Positions 1 through 11,500 of a stretch of DNA of 64,000 bases are shown one piece after another. The position numbers and the translations under genes are program-made. The DNA is from Chrysogorgia sp. JL179-B06 (taxonomy: Eukaryota > Cnidaria > Anthozoa > Scleralcyonacea > Chrysogorgiidae), in contig JAYKKM010000374.1 in NCBI GenBank assembly GCA_035772405.1, positions 1,523,001 to 1,587,000 of the forward strand, given 5' to 3'. Position 1 is the stretch's first letter, and each line of letters begins with the position of its first letter. The notes below the pieces were generated by a model. The model was not told where the DNA came from and did no database searches. It was given only the letters and a program-made list of their open reading frames with translations.

Positions 1-16
1 AATGTGCAATAATTAA

Positions 17-329
17 AGTGTCTATCTCACGTTTGAGGATTTTACATATTTTACCTAAGCAAAATCATATATCTTTATCAGCCTAAAATTTCATCTTCAT
101 GGACATTTTTGCTGTTAAAGTTATCGGATGTGATGTCACAAAAGGCATTTTTGTGGCAAATAACAAAAGAAAACTGGTTTGGAATGCCTCTTGTGACATC
201 ACATCCGGTAACTTTGACAGCGAAACAGTCCATGAAGATGAAATTTTGACTGACAATATATATTATGATTTTGCTCAGGAAGACCCAAATATTACGGATA
301 TGTAAAATCCCCAAACGTGAGATAGCCAT
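17..329. mobile_element. TTAA-type foldback MITE, family A, copy 1
   Basis: An almost complete inverted repeat starting CTATCTCACGTTTG and ending CAAACGTGAGATAG, with TTAA at 13-16 and 330-333. The two ~130-bp arms meet around GTGGCAAATAACAAAAG. Related copies occur at 8250-8580 and 51502-51829, with a fragment at 17755-17850. No transposase is encoded. TTAA targets suggest mobilisation by a piggyBac-like transposase (inference). Confidence 0.8.
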
Positions 330-573
330 TTAAGATTAATAAAGTTATTTACTTTAAGGTTATATTACAAGTATAGTACATGTGCCAGCCAGCAGGGTGG
401 CCGCAACAGCGATCACCAACCACTGCGCTCCTGAAGTAAGTAGAAGCATAAGGGCAAAAACGGAATTGATAAATTAGGTCCCATTAATTAATATTCAATA
501 AGATCGTTATAAAGGCCGATCTCCGGAGCGGAACGCCCTGTCCTGTGAGCTCTCGTGCGGAACAAATTTCATT

Positions 574-769
574 AAAGCCTGGTTTCCATTTGGTCGCCAG
601 GATCGCAACGATGTCATAGTGGTCGATGTAATAGAGTGTCGATCTATCTTGTCTTTTGTCTGCTGTATGCAAAGCAGTCTTTACTGATTGCAGAGATAGA
701 TGGACACTATATTACATCAACCATTATGACACCGTTGCGATCGTAGCGACCAAATGGAAATCAGGCTTA
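574..769. repeat. Foldback (inverted arms 574-648 / 692-769)
   Basis: Arms share AAGCCTG.TTTCCATTTGGT, a GATCGCAACG block and TAATA.AGTGTC, with a ~43-base centre. Weaker symmetry (CGGAACG..CTGT / ACA..CATTCCG) extends outward to about 500-830. Short frames here are artefacts of the repeat. Confidence 0.7.
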
Positions 770-984
770 AGAGCTCAAAAGACAAAGGACATTCCGCTTC
801 GCGCGCAAAACTCAAAAAAATTGTTAGTTACAGCAACAGGTCGCACTCGTGAGACTACGCGCTGTGTTGCATCTGGTGCAGATGGATTTCCATGTCCTTG
901 GTTCTTCTGGGTTGTATAACTGGTCTACTGCTTTCTGGCGGCAAAGCGCGAGACCCTTCTTACGCATTTCGCACGGTAGAGTGT

Positions 985-1463
985 AGACTTGCTCCAGGTC
1001 TGCCTCTTGGTGTTTCGAGACGGGTTTGTTTCGAGACGGGTTTGTTTCGAGACAGGTTTGTTTCGAGACAGGTTTATTTCGAGACGGGTTTATTTGAGAC
1101 GGGTTTGTTTCAAGACGGGTTTATGTTTTGGTTTCAACAACAAATTGTTGTTTGCGGCGGGCGAGAGAAAACGGGCGAGAGAAAACCCGCGGGAGAGAAA
1201 ACCCGCTGGCGGAAAACACCTCCCCATTTTCTCTCCCGCGGGTTTTCCGCCTGCGGGTTTTCCGCCCGCGGGTTTTCCGCCAGCGGGTTTTCTCTCGCCC
1301 GTTTTCTCTCGCCCGCCGCATACAGAAAGCAATTTGTTGTTGAAGTCAAAACATAAACCCGTCTCGAAACAAACCCGTCTCGAATAAACATAAACCCGTC
1401 TCAAAACAAATCCGTCTCAATAAACCCGTCTTGAAACACAAAGAGGCAGACTTGGAGCAAGTC
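985..1463. repeat. Foldback-type element with tandem subrepeats in its arms
   Basis: Left arm: reiterated GAGACGGGTTTGTTTC-like units; right arm: the same units inverted (AAACCCGTCTCGAAAC). The centre is a second, GC-rich palindrome of GAGAAAACCCGC / GCGGGTTTTCTC units. Overlapping frames on both strands are by-products. The structure resembles Drosophila FB elements (analogy only). Confidence 0.75.
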
Positions 1464-1620
1464 GGTAGTCTAGGTAGAGTGTTCCATGTTCTATACATTC
1501 TTGTAAAGAAAGAGCGTTCGAAGGTGACTGTTCTATATTTGTGAGGACGGAAGTGTAGCAAACTGGTCAATTAAATTTTTTGCAAACTCGGTTGGTTGAA
1601 TTTGAACACATAACTCTTAA

Positions 1621-2443
1621 TAATGATTACTCCAGCCAAAATACGAGCGAAGTTCATATGAAAGATCTGACTGACTTTAGTTTATTTCCAAAGTTTTAAT
1701 GTTTGAATTTAGTAAAGAAGATGTGGCGAGTTGAAGTTGGAGAGTTTGTCCAATTTCGACGCCATATTTGTTTCTCCAATATGACGTCACTGAGTGATTC
1801 TATCTCGTGCACTGTGATTCTATCTCCAAAGAACATTCACAACAGCTATCACTATGTGATCACCATAAAAACAACTCCACTGCCGATAAAGAATCACTCA
1901 ATGACATCATATTTTCAAAACCAATATGGCGTCAATATCCTCAAATATTCAACAGAAAACTAATGATCCTAATAACTTAAATTTAATTATAAAACATAAA
2001 CAGGACTACTTCCGGAAATCGTTTTTTATCAGGTCAGCTGAACTGTGGAACACTCTCCCATCTAGTCTCAAATCCTACAATTCTCTCGCTCTATTTAAGT
2101 CTAGTCTCCACAAAATTTACTCAATCAAACTACCTGCCTATAGCCCCCCTGCCTATGTCCAATAAGTCCAAAATCGAATTCTACCCACCATTAAGGGGTC
2201 AGGTGTCAATTGGGACGTAAGTCCTGTTCCTTTCTCCTGTCACACCTGTCTTATTCGTTGTATTTGTATGTACTTTTTGTATTAATAGTAACTTGTAAAT
2301 ATATTGTGACAAATTCATTAAACTAAACTAACTAGCCATATTTTCTTTACTTAATTGATAGGAATGCTGAAACTTTGGAAATAAACTAAAGTCAGTAAGA
2401 TCTTTCATATGAACTACATTTGTATTTTGGCTGTAGTATCCCT
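1621..2443. mobile_element. TTAA-flanked foldback MITE containing a LINE tail
   Basis: Ends match over ~70 bases, including GTTCATATGAAAGATCT and CTTTAGTTTATTTCCAAAG, and lie between TTAA at 1617-1620 and 2444-2447. Inner arms (GACGCCATATTTG / CCAATATGGCGTC) extend the symmetry. A non-LTR retrotransposon end sits inside. Confidence 0.7.
1960..2331 (+). mobile_element. Non-LTR retrotransposon 3' end (truncated)
   Basis: Encodes IIKHKQDYFRKSFFIRSAEL followed by WNTLPSSLKSYNSLALFKSS, the C-terminal tail typical of jockey/CR1/L2-type ORF2 proteins, then an AT-rich 3' untranslated end. It is 5'-truncated and not functional. Confidence 0.7.
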
Positions 2444-2508
2444 TTAATAAAATTTCCTAAGTAAGTCTCTATCATGAAACAATGACGGTTGAAAATCAGC
2501 TCACATAC

Positions 2509-2542
2509 CTTCTTCTCCAGGCGAGTCCCATTTATCAGATTC
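2509..2542 (-). CDS. FAM13: FAM13 exon 16 (last one in window)
   Basis: Residues 387-397, ESDKWDSPGEE, then one base of the next codon. Acceptor TTACTTTCAG with a good pyrimidine tract, donor GTATGT. It follows exon 15 in phase 0. The rest of the gene lies beyond position 1. Confidence 0.7.
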
Positions 2543-5500
2543 CTGAAAGTAAAAGAAAGAAAAATAATGTTGAAATGACGAGAATAAGACAAACGACATG
2601 GACGATCGTTTCCCTTTCTCGCTCTAAGCTTTGGACAGAGATCAAATCTGTAACATTTTCATTGCCAGTACATCATTGTAACCTTCGCTCTCCATCTGAG
2701 TCTCGGTAGCTCAATGGTTAGAGCGTCTCACTGGCAATCAGAATGCTTGACGATCGTCCATGTATCGTCTGTCTACTCCAAGCTCTCTCACATTCACTGC
2801 AGCAGTGTATATATTAACACATCCAAACATTACTGATATATAGTGACAGCCACATAGGCAGTACATATATCAATCGAACCACTACATCATTGTAACCTTC
2901 GCTCTCCATCTGAGTCTCGGTAGCTCAATGGTTAGAGCGTCTCACTGGCAATCAGAATGCTTGACGATCGTCCATGTATCGTCTGTCTACTTCAAGCTCT
3001 CTCACATTCTGCACTAGAGCAGTGTGTATATTAACACATCCAAGCATTACTGATATATAGTGACTGCCGCATATGCAGTACATATATCAATCGAACAAGT
3101 ACATCATTGTAACCTTCGCTCTCCATCCGAGTCTCGGTAGCTCAATGGTTAGAGCGTCTCACTGGCAATCAGAATGCTTGACGATCGTCCATGTATCGTC
3201 TGTCTATTCCAAGCTCTCCCACATTCACTGCAGCAGTGTGTATATTAACACATCCAAGCACTACTGATATATATAGTGACTGCCGCATAGGCAGTACATA
3301 TATCAATCGAACCAGTACATCATTGTAACCTTCGCTCTCCATCTGAGTCTCGGTAGCTCAATGGTTAGACCGTCTCACCGGTAATTAAAATGTAACAGGT
3401 TAGACCCATGACATTTTCCTGAGGAATTAAGCTTGACAATCGTCCATGTATCGTCTGTCTACTCCAAGCTCTCCCAAACTCACTAGAGCGCCTTTGAACC
3501 TTAATTCTCACGACGAGGAAGTCTTTAATAGTAAGTCAATGAAACGCAAGAGCCAAAGGTAGAGCGAAAATGCAATTAAATGCCACTTGACTAACACTTC
3601 TTTGTTCACAGCACGCCAAGACACCAAAATAAGGGACTTGCAACGCTGTAAGACGTTCCGTAAACACATGAATTAAATATAGCTGGCGGAATTTCGACAC
3701 AGCCTACATGTTTTGCAGAATTGCGGTCTGTGGTATCGTACCACATGTACTACTCTCGGTTTCAAATTAATATAGATTCTGTTTGAACAGTGTTAACTAA
3801 AATAGTTTTATTATATGGTACAAGTTACTTCCGGTTCAATCGCGCGCTCTGATTGGCTAAGACGCTCTGACAGCCGGTGGTTACTTTCCCGTAATGGACC
3901 GGTCCGTATTACGACGATAAACTTTTTATAACAATAATAACAAATTTTTTTTAAAAGCCAAAAAGTATACAAATTTGTCTCAGTGTTTTAACTCAATAAT
4001 GAATGAGCCACAATCAGAGGATGAGCACTTAGAAAGGGAGTTTTATTATCCTTTCGTTGTGTTCTGGTTGCCAGTGAGATCAAGGATTGTTTTTAAGATA
4101 CTAATAATTACTTTCAAAGCTTTACATGGCCAGGCACCTATTTATATTACTGATTTACTAACTAAATATAAACCTACTCGTGCTTTAAGATCATCTAACC
4201 GAAATCTGCTACTTGAGCCAAAATCCAAAATGGTGACTCATGGAGACAGAACATTCTCGGTTGCCGCACCAAAACTGTGTAATTCGTTACCACAGGAAAT
4301 TAGAAGCTTTGATATTTTAAGTAGTTTTAAGTCAGCACTTAAGACTTTTCTTTTTTTAAATTAATAGTTTTTGTTCATAGTGGTAACATATGTACAAATA
4401 GATTTAAGAACACTTGCATTGCTTCAAGCTTAACCCATTTTACGAGCTTGACGATCCGAGCTTGACGATCGTCCATGTATCGTCTGTCTACTCCAAGCTC
4501 TCCCACATTCACCACAGCAGTGTATATATTAATAGAACGCAAATGTCTGAACGCAAAACAGTCAAATCGAAAAAATATGGTAGATCAAATTTTAAAATGA
4601 CTGATCAAATTTCACTGCGGTTGGACCTTTTGTATTTTGTCCGTACAATTTGTGACCGCTATCTGATGTAAATCTAGATTCCATAAACTGTAATCTGATC
4701 CAAATAGACATATGAATTTGCTGCGAACAATCCACGTTATCCTTTTGTTTGGTTAGTTCTTCGCGGGATTCGTCATACTGAGGAGAACCTAGTGGCCTTG
4801 TTACGTAATTAATAGTTTTAATGAATAGTTTTTTGTTCATAGTGGTATTAATATATGTAGTAGGCTTTATCTTATAATGAAACTGTAATTAGTTTTATAA
4901 GCAACATTAAGAATATATTGTTGTAAGAGCATTGAGACTATTGTATAATGCTCCTAATACGTCTTTATTATTATTATTATATGGCAATGGCAATGGCCTT
5001 TCGTCAGAGAACACACCAACATGCCCTTCTGGCGTCATGCCCTTCCGGCGCTGTGAGAGGGCAATACGCCTTTTTCCCGACCGGTACGTTTTGGCGGTAA
5101 AATTTCTGAGTTGATTTAGATGAAAATAAAAGAGGATTTGAGTATGTTCGTTGAAAAAGTTCGAACAATAACACGTCCTGGAACATTAGTGCTGCTTTTC
5201 GTGAAATCTGTTTATCTATAAGTGAAGAAAATGAATGCCTAACGACCAGTAACGCGTGTAAACATGAAGCGAAATCAACAAGCTCAGAGGTAAGGTAAAC
5301 GGCAACATCTGAAGACAAACACAACGTTAACAACAGAGAACAAAATGAACCAAAAGCCATATAATAAATGTCTTATTAACCTCGTTTGCTTGGTCTGTAC
5401 GGTAAAGTATTTGCCTTCGGTTTTTTCGCACAGACCTCGCGCCTTCGTCGCTCGGTCTGTACGAAAACCTCAGGCAAATACTTGGTTAATAAGTCTTTAC

Positions 5501-8500
5501 TATTTACTATTTCGGAAGTTCACCAACTTTTTACAGTTTTTATATTATATAGTTCTAAGTCACACAGACGCTGAAGCACACATATATTGACAAACATGAA
5601 TGTTGATCTGATGACTTTTAACAATGAGATATATAAAGTATTAAAACAGAGCCGTATATAACAACAAGTGAGCTGTAACATGAAAAAATCGCGATCAAAA
5701 TCGGTATTTATTGTCAGGACAAATTTGCCGACCGCTTGAACATTTGGTCGGAAATTTTCCGATGAACGATCGTTATATCAGGCTCTGAAATATATACCAG
5801 CTGTTGTGGTCTAGTGGTTACCACACATGTCTATGAGCTGGGAGACACAGGTTCAAATCCTTGGTCGGACCTCCACTCAGGGTCTTAAAAATAATTTAGG
5901 AGAAAGTGCTGCCTTTGCATAATACCAACAAATGGTAAGACTTTCGGGTCTTCTCGGATAACGACCTTAGATCGTAGGCCCTCGGAATGTCATTATTAAA
6001 TTTGGATGATACTGTATATACAGTATATTATATATATAGGCAGTATTTAATATAACTGGCAAAGTTCCGAGAGTGCTCAATATCTTGAAAGATAAATCGG
6101 CGTGAAACTCGGAGTAGCAGCGAACATTTTCTAAGTTTTTACCTTAAATCTCTCTCTCTATATATATATATATATCCCGGCATTACCACCACTATATACA
6201 GAACTCGTGACTAGGCTCTCGGTAGTGGCTTCCGTAGCTCAGTAGTCAGAGCACTGCACTAGCATCGCAGGGTCGCGGGTTCAATTCCAGCCGGAAGGCC
6301 TCTAAGTTGCATTTTTCGCAACTGGTCCCAGTTTGGTCTTAAAATGTATATATTCCAACACTCGAAATTTTCCTTCACCATAAATCCTTAGAATATATAT
6401 ATGTAGTATTTAAAACACGAGAAGGAGCGTTTTATCATATTTAAAATGCGAGCGCGCAGCGCGAGCATTTTAGATATGATAAAACGCGAGTTCGAGTTAT
6501 TAAATAGCTTCAAAAACAATTGATTGTAATCACTAGGGAGTGTACTGGTTTTTATTTTCTATTAGAGGTAAATTGGGTTGATGTATGAAATGCAAATTAG
6601 CAGGAATTTTATATAAAGTTCGTAAAGACTTTATATAATTTTCATGCTGATTAGTATTCATGGATTTTATCAGGTATAAAAGCCTTGCGCGTGACTAAAT
6701 ACGGAAATGTGATTGGACAATTTGGTTAATGAATATTAATGAGTTTTTGAAATATATTTATAAAATAAACTTCAAATATACGACAAACTTTTTTATTGTA
6801 GACATGTTTATTATTAAGTTTAAGTTTATTACTTTAGTACTTGTTAGAAAATATGGAATTTTGAACACCAATTCATACCTCACTCGTTGATGTCAAATTA
6901 TGTCCAAACAAATGCTCATTTATACTTTCTTTTATGGTCTTCTCCATGTATCTTTAGGAAAGAAGAATAAGTCATTGTAAGAAATATTTATAATTACCAC
7001 GTCTAAATATATTACGCACTTAAAGTGCCAATGAATCGAAAATTAAGTTTGTCTTCTTTGAAAGAACTCTTAAAACAATGAGGAATAACAATTTACAACT
7101 CTTCCATATTTAACTTACTTCTTGAGATATTTAGACTTTTTTAAAATTACATGTGAAAGTTCATTAACCATGTGATATTTAAATGAATGAGCTGATCTAT
7201 GACGTAGCAAGTTGTACACAACATTGGAAAATCATGTATATCTTAAAGATTATTGAACAAAATCACTTGAAGCTTGTCTTTAAAGGGATATGGCAATATA
7301 AATTAACTTTGTCTCATTTGAAAGAACTCGTAAAATAGTATAAGAAGACCTTTTACAATTTTTCTGTAACTTTCTTGGTTTTTGAAATATTTCAGATAAT
7401 TATGACAAAAGACAGTCTAAAATCCGCCATCTTGTTGTAATATTTGACCTAATTAACTAGGAAATTTGTGACGTCACAAGCAGGGTAAACCTGATGAAAC
7501 TACTCCATAGGTGACCGAATTTCCGCGGAAGGCTTTTTAAAATGTTGTGGGCCAATTGAAAATGGAAATAGTGCAACATAATCGAGTTTCTGGCTCATAA
7601 TGTCGTAAGGTTGGCAAGATAAAAATTTCACTTTACCCTACTTATGACGTCACATGCATATCGAAAATAATTCCAAGATGGCGGACAGCACGCTGTCTTT
7701 CGTCAAATTATTTCGAAAACCAAAAAAGATAAGGGAAAATGTAAAAGGTCTTCTTATACCATTTCACGAGTTCTTTCAAATGAGACGAAGTTAATTTATA
7801 TTGCCATATCTCTTTAATGTTTTGTTTCATGAGCTGTAGCAATTACAAAGTTTTGAGTGATTTCTTTTAATAATATTGGAAAGATAGACATGAATGATCA
7901 GCTCATTTATATATCACATAAGTCTAAATATCTCAAGAACTGAGTCATTGTTTTAAGAGTTTTTTAAGAGAAACTTAATTTTCGATTTATTTGCACTTTA
8001 AGGTGTTCGTCATTAAACAACGAATGCAGGGTAGAAATATTGAGTGGCTGTGTATTTGAGTGAAAGCTCTTTTTACGACATTTCTAAGCACGAAGAACGG
8101 GGGTGGCGTGTGCTGTCTCTCATCGCTGAGGACCGTAAGTTAAGCCCGGTTATATTGAGTGAGCTACTTGGATGGATGGGTGACCGCCTGTCCGAACTTC
8201 AAACTCATGTGAGTCGAGTTGTTGATTCTCTCCTGTGTTTCGAGGTTAAAGTTCCTATCTCACGTTTGGGGATTTCACATATTCGTAATATTTGGGTCTT
8301 CCTGAGCAAAATCATAATATATATTGTGAGCCGAAAATTTCATCTTCATGGAGTTTTTCGCTGTTAAAGTTACCGGACGTGATGTCACAAGAGGCATTCC
8401 AAACCAGTTTTCTTTTGTTACTTGCCACAAAAATGCCTCTTGTGACATCACATCCGGCAACTTTAACAGCAAAAAAGTCCATGAAGATGAAATCTTTAGC

Positions 8501-11500
8501 TGACAATATATATTATGATTTTGCTCAGGAAGACCCAAATATTACGGATATGTAAAATCCGCAAACGTGAGATACGCTGATTAAGGCCTCATTAAAGTGC
8601 GCGAGCGTGCCAGCGCCGCTCGCAGGCACATTTTCAATTTGTGCAGGCACAAATTTTTTGCTGATTTTTTAGCTAATTATTAAAACTGTGTTTACAAAGT
8701 ACGACGTTCGCAGGCACTATTTACAATTCAGAAAGTTTGTGCAGGCACAGAGATTTTATTTTTTTAGTTCATTGGCTGTTTTTACATGACGTATACGTTT
8801 TCAAAATTTTTTTGGCAGCAGCATGTCGGTCGCGATGTAAGATTTTTCAGGTTTATTGCATGCAATAAAAAGCCTGTCACGGAAATAAAAAAAAGCCTGT
8901 CACGGAAATAAAAATAATTGATTGATCGCGTCGCGTCGCGTGCAAACTAAGGTACGCTTTTGACATGAACGAACAAATAATATCGTTTGCAGCAACTTTC
9001 CCCACTTCGCTTTACTCGCTTGAGACCTAATTCAATGACCAGAATGTCAGTTTCAGCAGCCCTTTAAGTTCCAAGTCGTGGTGGCTCGACTACATCCAAT
9101 TCAATTTGAATTTTTCTGATGTGTGATATTTGGAAGTTATATTTCAAATATGAGACGGAGAACTTTTCTGGGATTTCAAAGTCAGATCGAGTGTCTTTTG
9201 AAAAGGCGAACCGAAAACGAGCGAACCTTTTTAAAGCACGAGGAGTTTTAACAAGTTTGAGAATTTAATTGCAAGTGTTTTGTCACAAAGATTTTGAAAT
9301 CTACTTGTCATACTGCCGTACTACCTATACTACTCGTGTTTTCCAAACCCATCTTGTTTCCCATGGTTCGCACACAAAATTTTCGCAGATACATTTCCAA
9401 CTTCTAATTTCTGCTTGCAGGCACAAAAAAATATTGAGGCACATGATCCCCTGGCTCGGACGATTGGGCAACCACTTCCTACGGGTCTCGACATTAAATC
9501 AATAAGTTTTTCTAATGCACTTACTTTTTGCGCGATTTTGGTGACGAACCAAGCTTCGGACTGGACACCTCCCTGATAATCACAGAAAGCGAATAACGTT
9601 TTAAAAAATATAACTTTTATACCAGTACATTAAGACAAATATAATATGATATATATATTTATTATATAGATGGGAGTGTTTTACTAAGACCACGTTTACA
9701 CTAGAGCAAAAGTTTCCGGATTCGTAAATGTTTCCGGATTCATCATAAACCGAGTATTCGGATTGGTAAGCTGTTTAGGTTAGTTAGTATAAAAAGTTTA
9801 TGAGGGTTAGTGTTAAAGAAATAGACTTTCGACAGAAATTCGGTCTCACGTTTTTCTCTGGAATTGTTGGCAACGATCGTTTCGATTGGCAAGGACCGTT
9901 TACGAAACGGAAAACTGCAGCAAAGCCATACACATACGACTGCTGAAAAGTTCTTAAAAAAAAGTTCTCGAAAAGTTCTTTGTCTTTCACTCCTGATTTT
10001 CATGTAATGGACTAGTCGAGGATTTCAGAGTGAAAAAGTTGATAAAATCTCTGTATAACGTTCAAGTATATCATTAACGTTTGAATTTGGTTAATTTCTC
10101 TCGCAGAAGAATATTGTATCTGAAATAATGACTGAGTTGACGTCACTTTCATTATCATTTCTGACAAACAAATCTTTATAAAACATCAACTCACAGCTCA
10201 AATCATAAAATATTTTGGTATTCAACTATTTACTTCATGTAGAATATATATCAGAAATATAGTATTTGGGATGATAGGCAATTTAAGGTGGCTCCATACA
10301 GTTTATTGAAAAGTGGAAAGCACATGTTTCAGACCAAAAATCTTGTACATTTATATTTTGTTAGAAGAATCAAAATAACTGTCTTATATTATATAGAACA
10401 ACATTTTGAAAATCAGAAACTGTAACGAAAAAGTGCGTAACTGTGGTTTCTATGGCAATAATGACGTTTCAAAATGGCCGCTAATTCGCGTTTAAACCAG
10501 TGAGCTCTATATATATATATATATCTGGAGGGCTATCTGCCCGAGCAAAAAGTGAAGCCCAAGATGGCCGACTTTGCACGTCAGTTTCAGTCCCCTGCGC
10601 GGTTTGTACGTCAATTTCTTATATATAAACCGCGTAGGGGACTGAAACTGACGTGCAAAGTCGGCCATCTTGGGCTTCACTTTTTGCCTGGCCAATGACT
10701 GGCAGATAGCCCTCCAGATATATATATATATAGAGCTCACTGGTTTAAACTAGTTTAATTTGAAAACAACGTCGGTGAACCCCATTTTTTATTGTGTTAA
10801 ACGTTTCCCTTGGTATGGGTAATAAATATGCCAATTAAAAAAAAATTCTGTAGATCCAAAATTTATCAAATCCAAAAAACAACATTTTTGATAAAAAAAA
10901 TTTTTGCATCTACAGAATTTTTTTTAAATTGGCCTATTGATTACTCGTACTAGAAGAAAATTTTTGACAAAATAAAAGTTGAGGGTAACGACGTTGTTTT
11001 TGAATTAAACTAGTTTAAATGCGAATTAGTGGCCATTTTGAAACATCATTATTGCCATAGCAACCATTGTTACGCACTTTCTCGTTGGAGTTTCTGATTC
11101 TCAAAATATTGTTCTATACACGACACTTAGTTTCGTTCATCTAACAAAATATCAATATACAAGATTTTTGGTCTGAAACATGTGTTTTCCACTTTTCAAG
11201 AAACTGTATGGAGCCACCTTGACCTCTCTTCTGTAGCAACGACTAGGGAATGAGTATAGATCGTAGTACCCCCACCGCCATAATAACACCAACAGCCCCT
11301 TACCCAGTAGGTTTATGCCAGCTTGGTGAATTGGACCGAATATAAGGTTCAGCTTCGTCGGGATAATGGTCGTACCTATATAGAGGTTTAAAACAATTAT
11401 GAATTAATGATGACTAGTGAGATGCTCTAACTATTGAGCTAAAAACATGGACTAAGATGATGAGTAGCATGAGTGAAGGTTACATATGTGTACAACCTGT

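Noticed and set aside
6229..6300. Functional tRNA gene
   Set aside because: Acceptor stem has an extra base and the sequence continues as a dispersed SINE with an inverse copy at 63.8 kb.
8044..8367. 107-codon frame
   Set aside because: It overlaps the 5S-like segment and runs into a MITE; codon content looks random.
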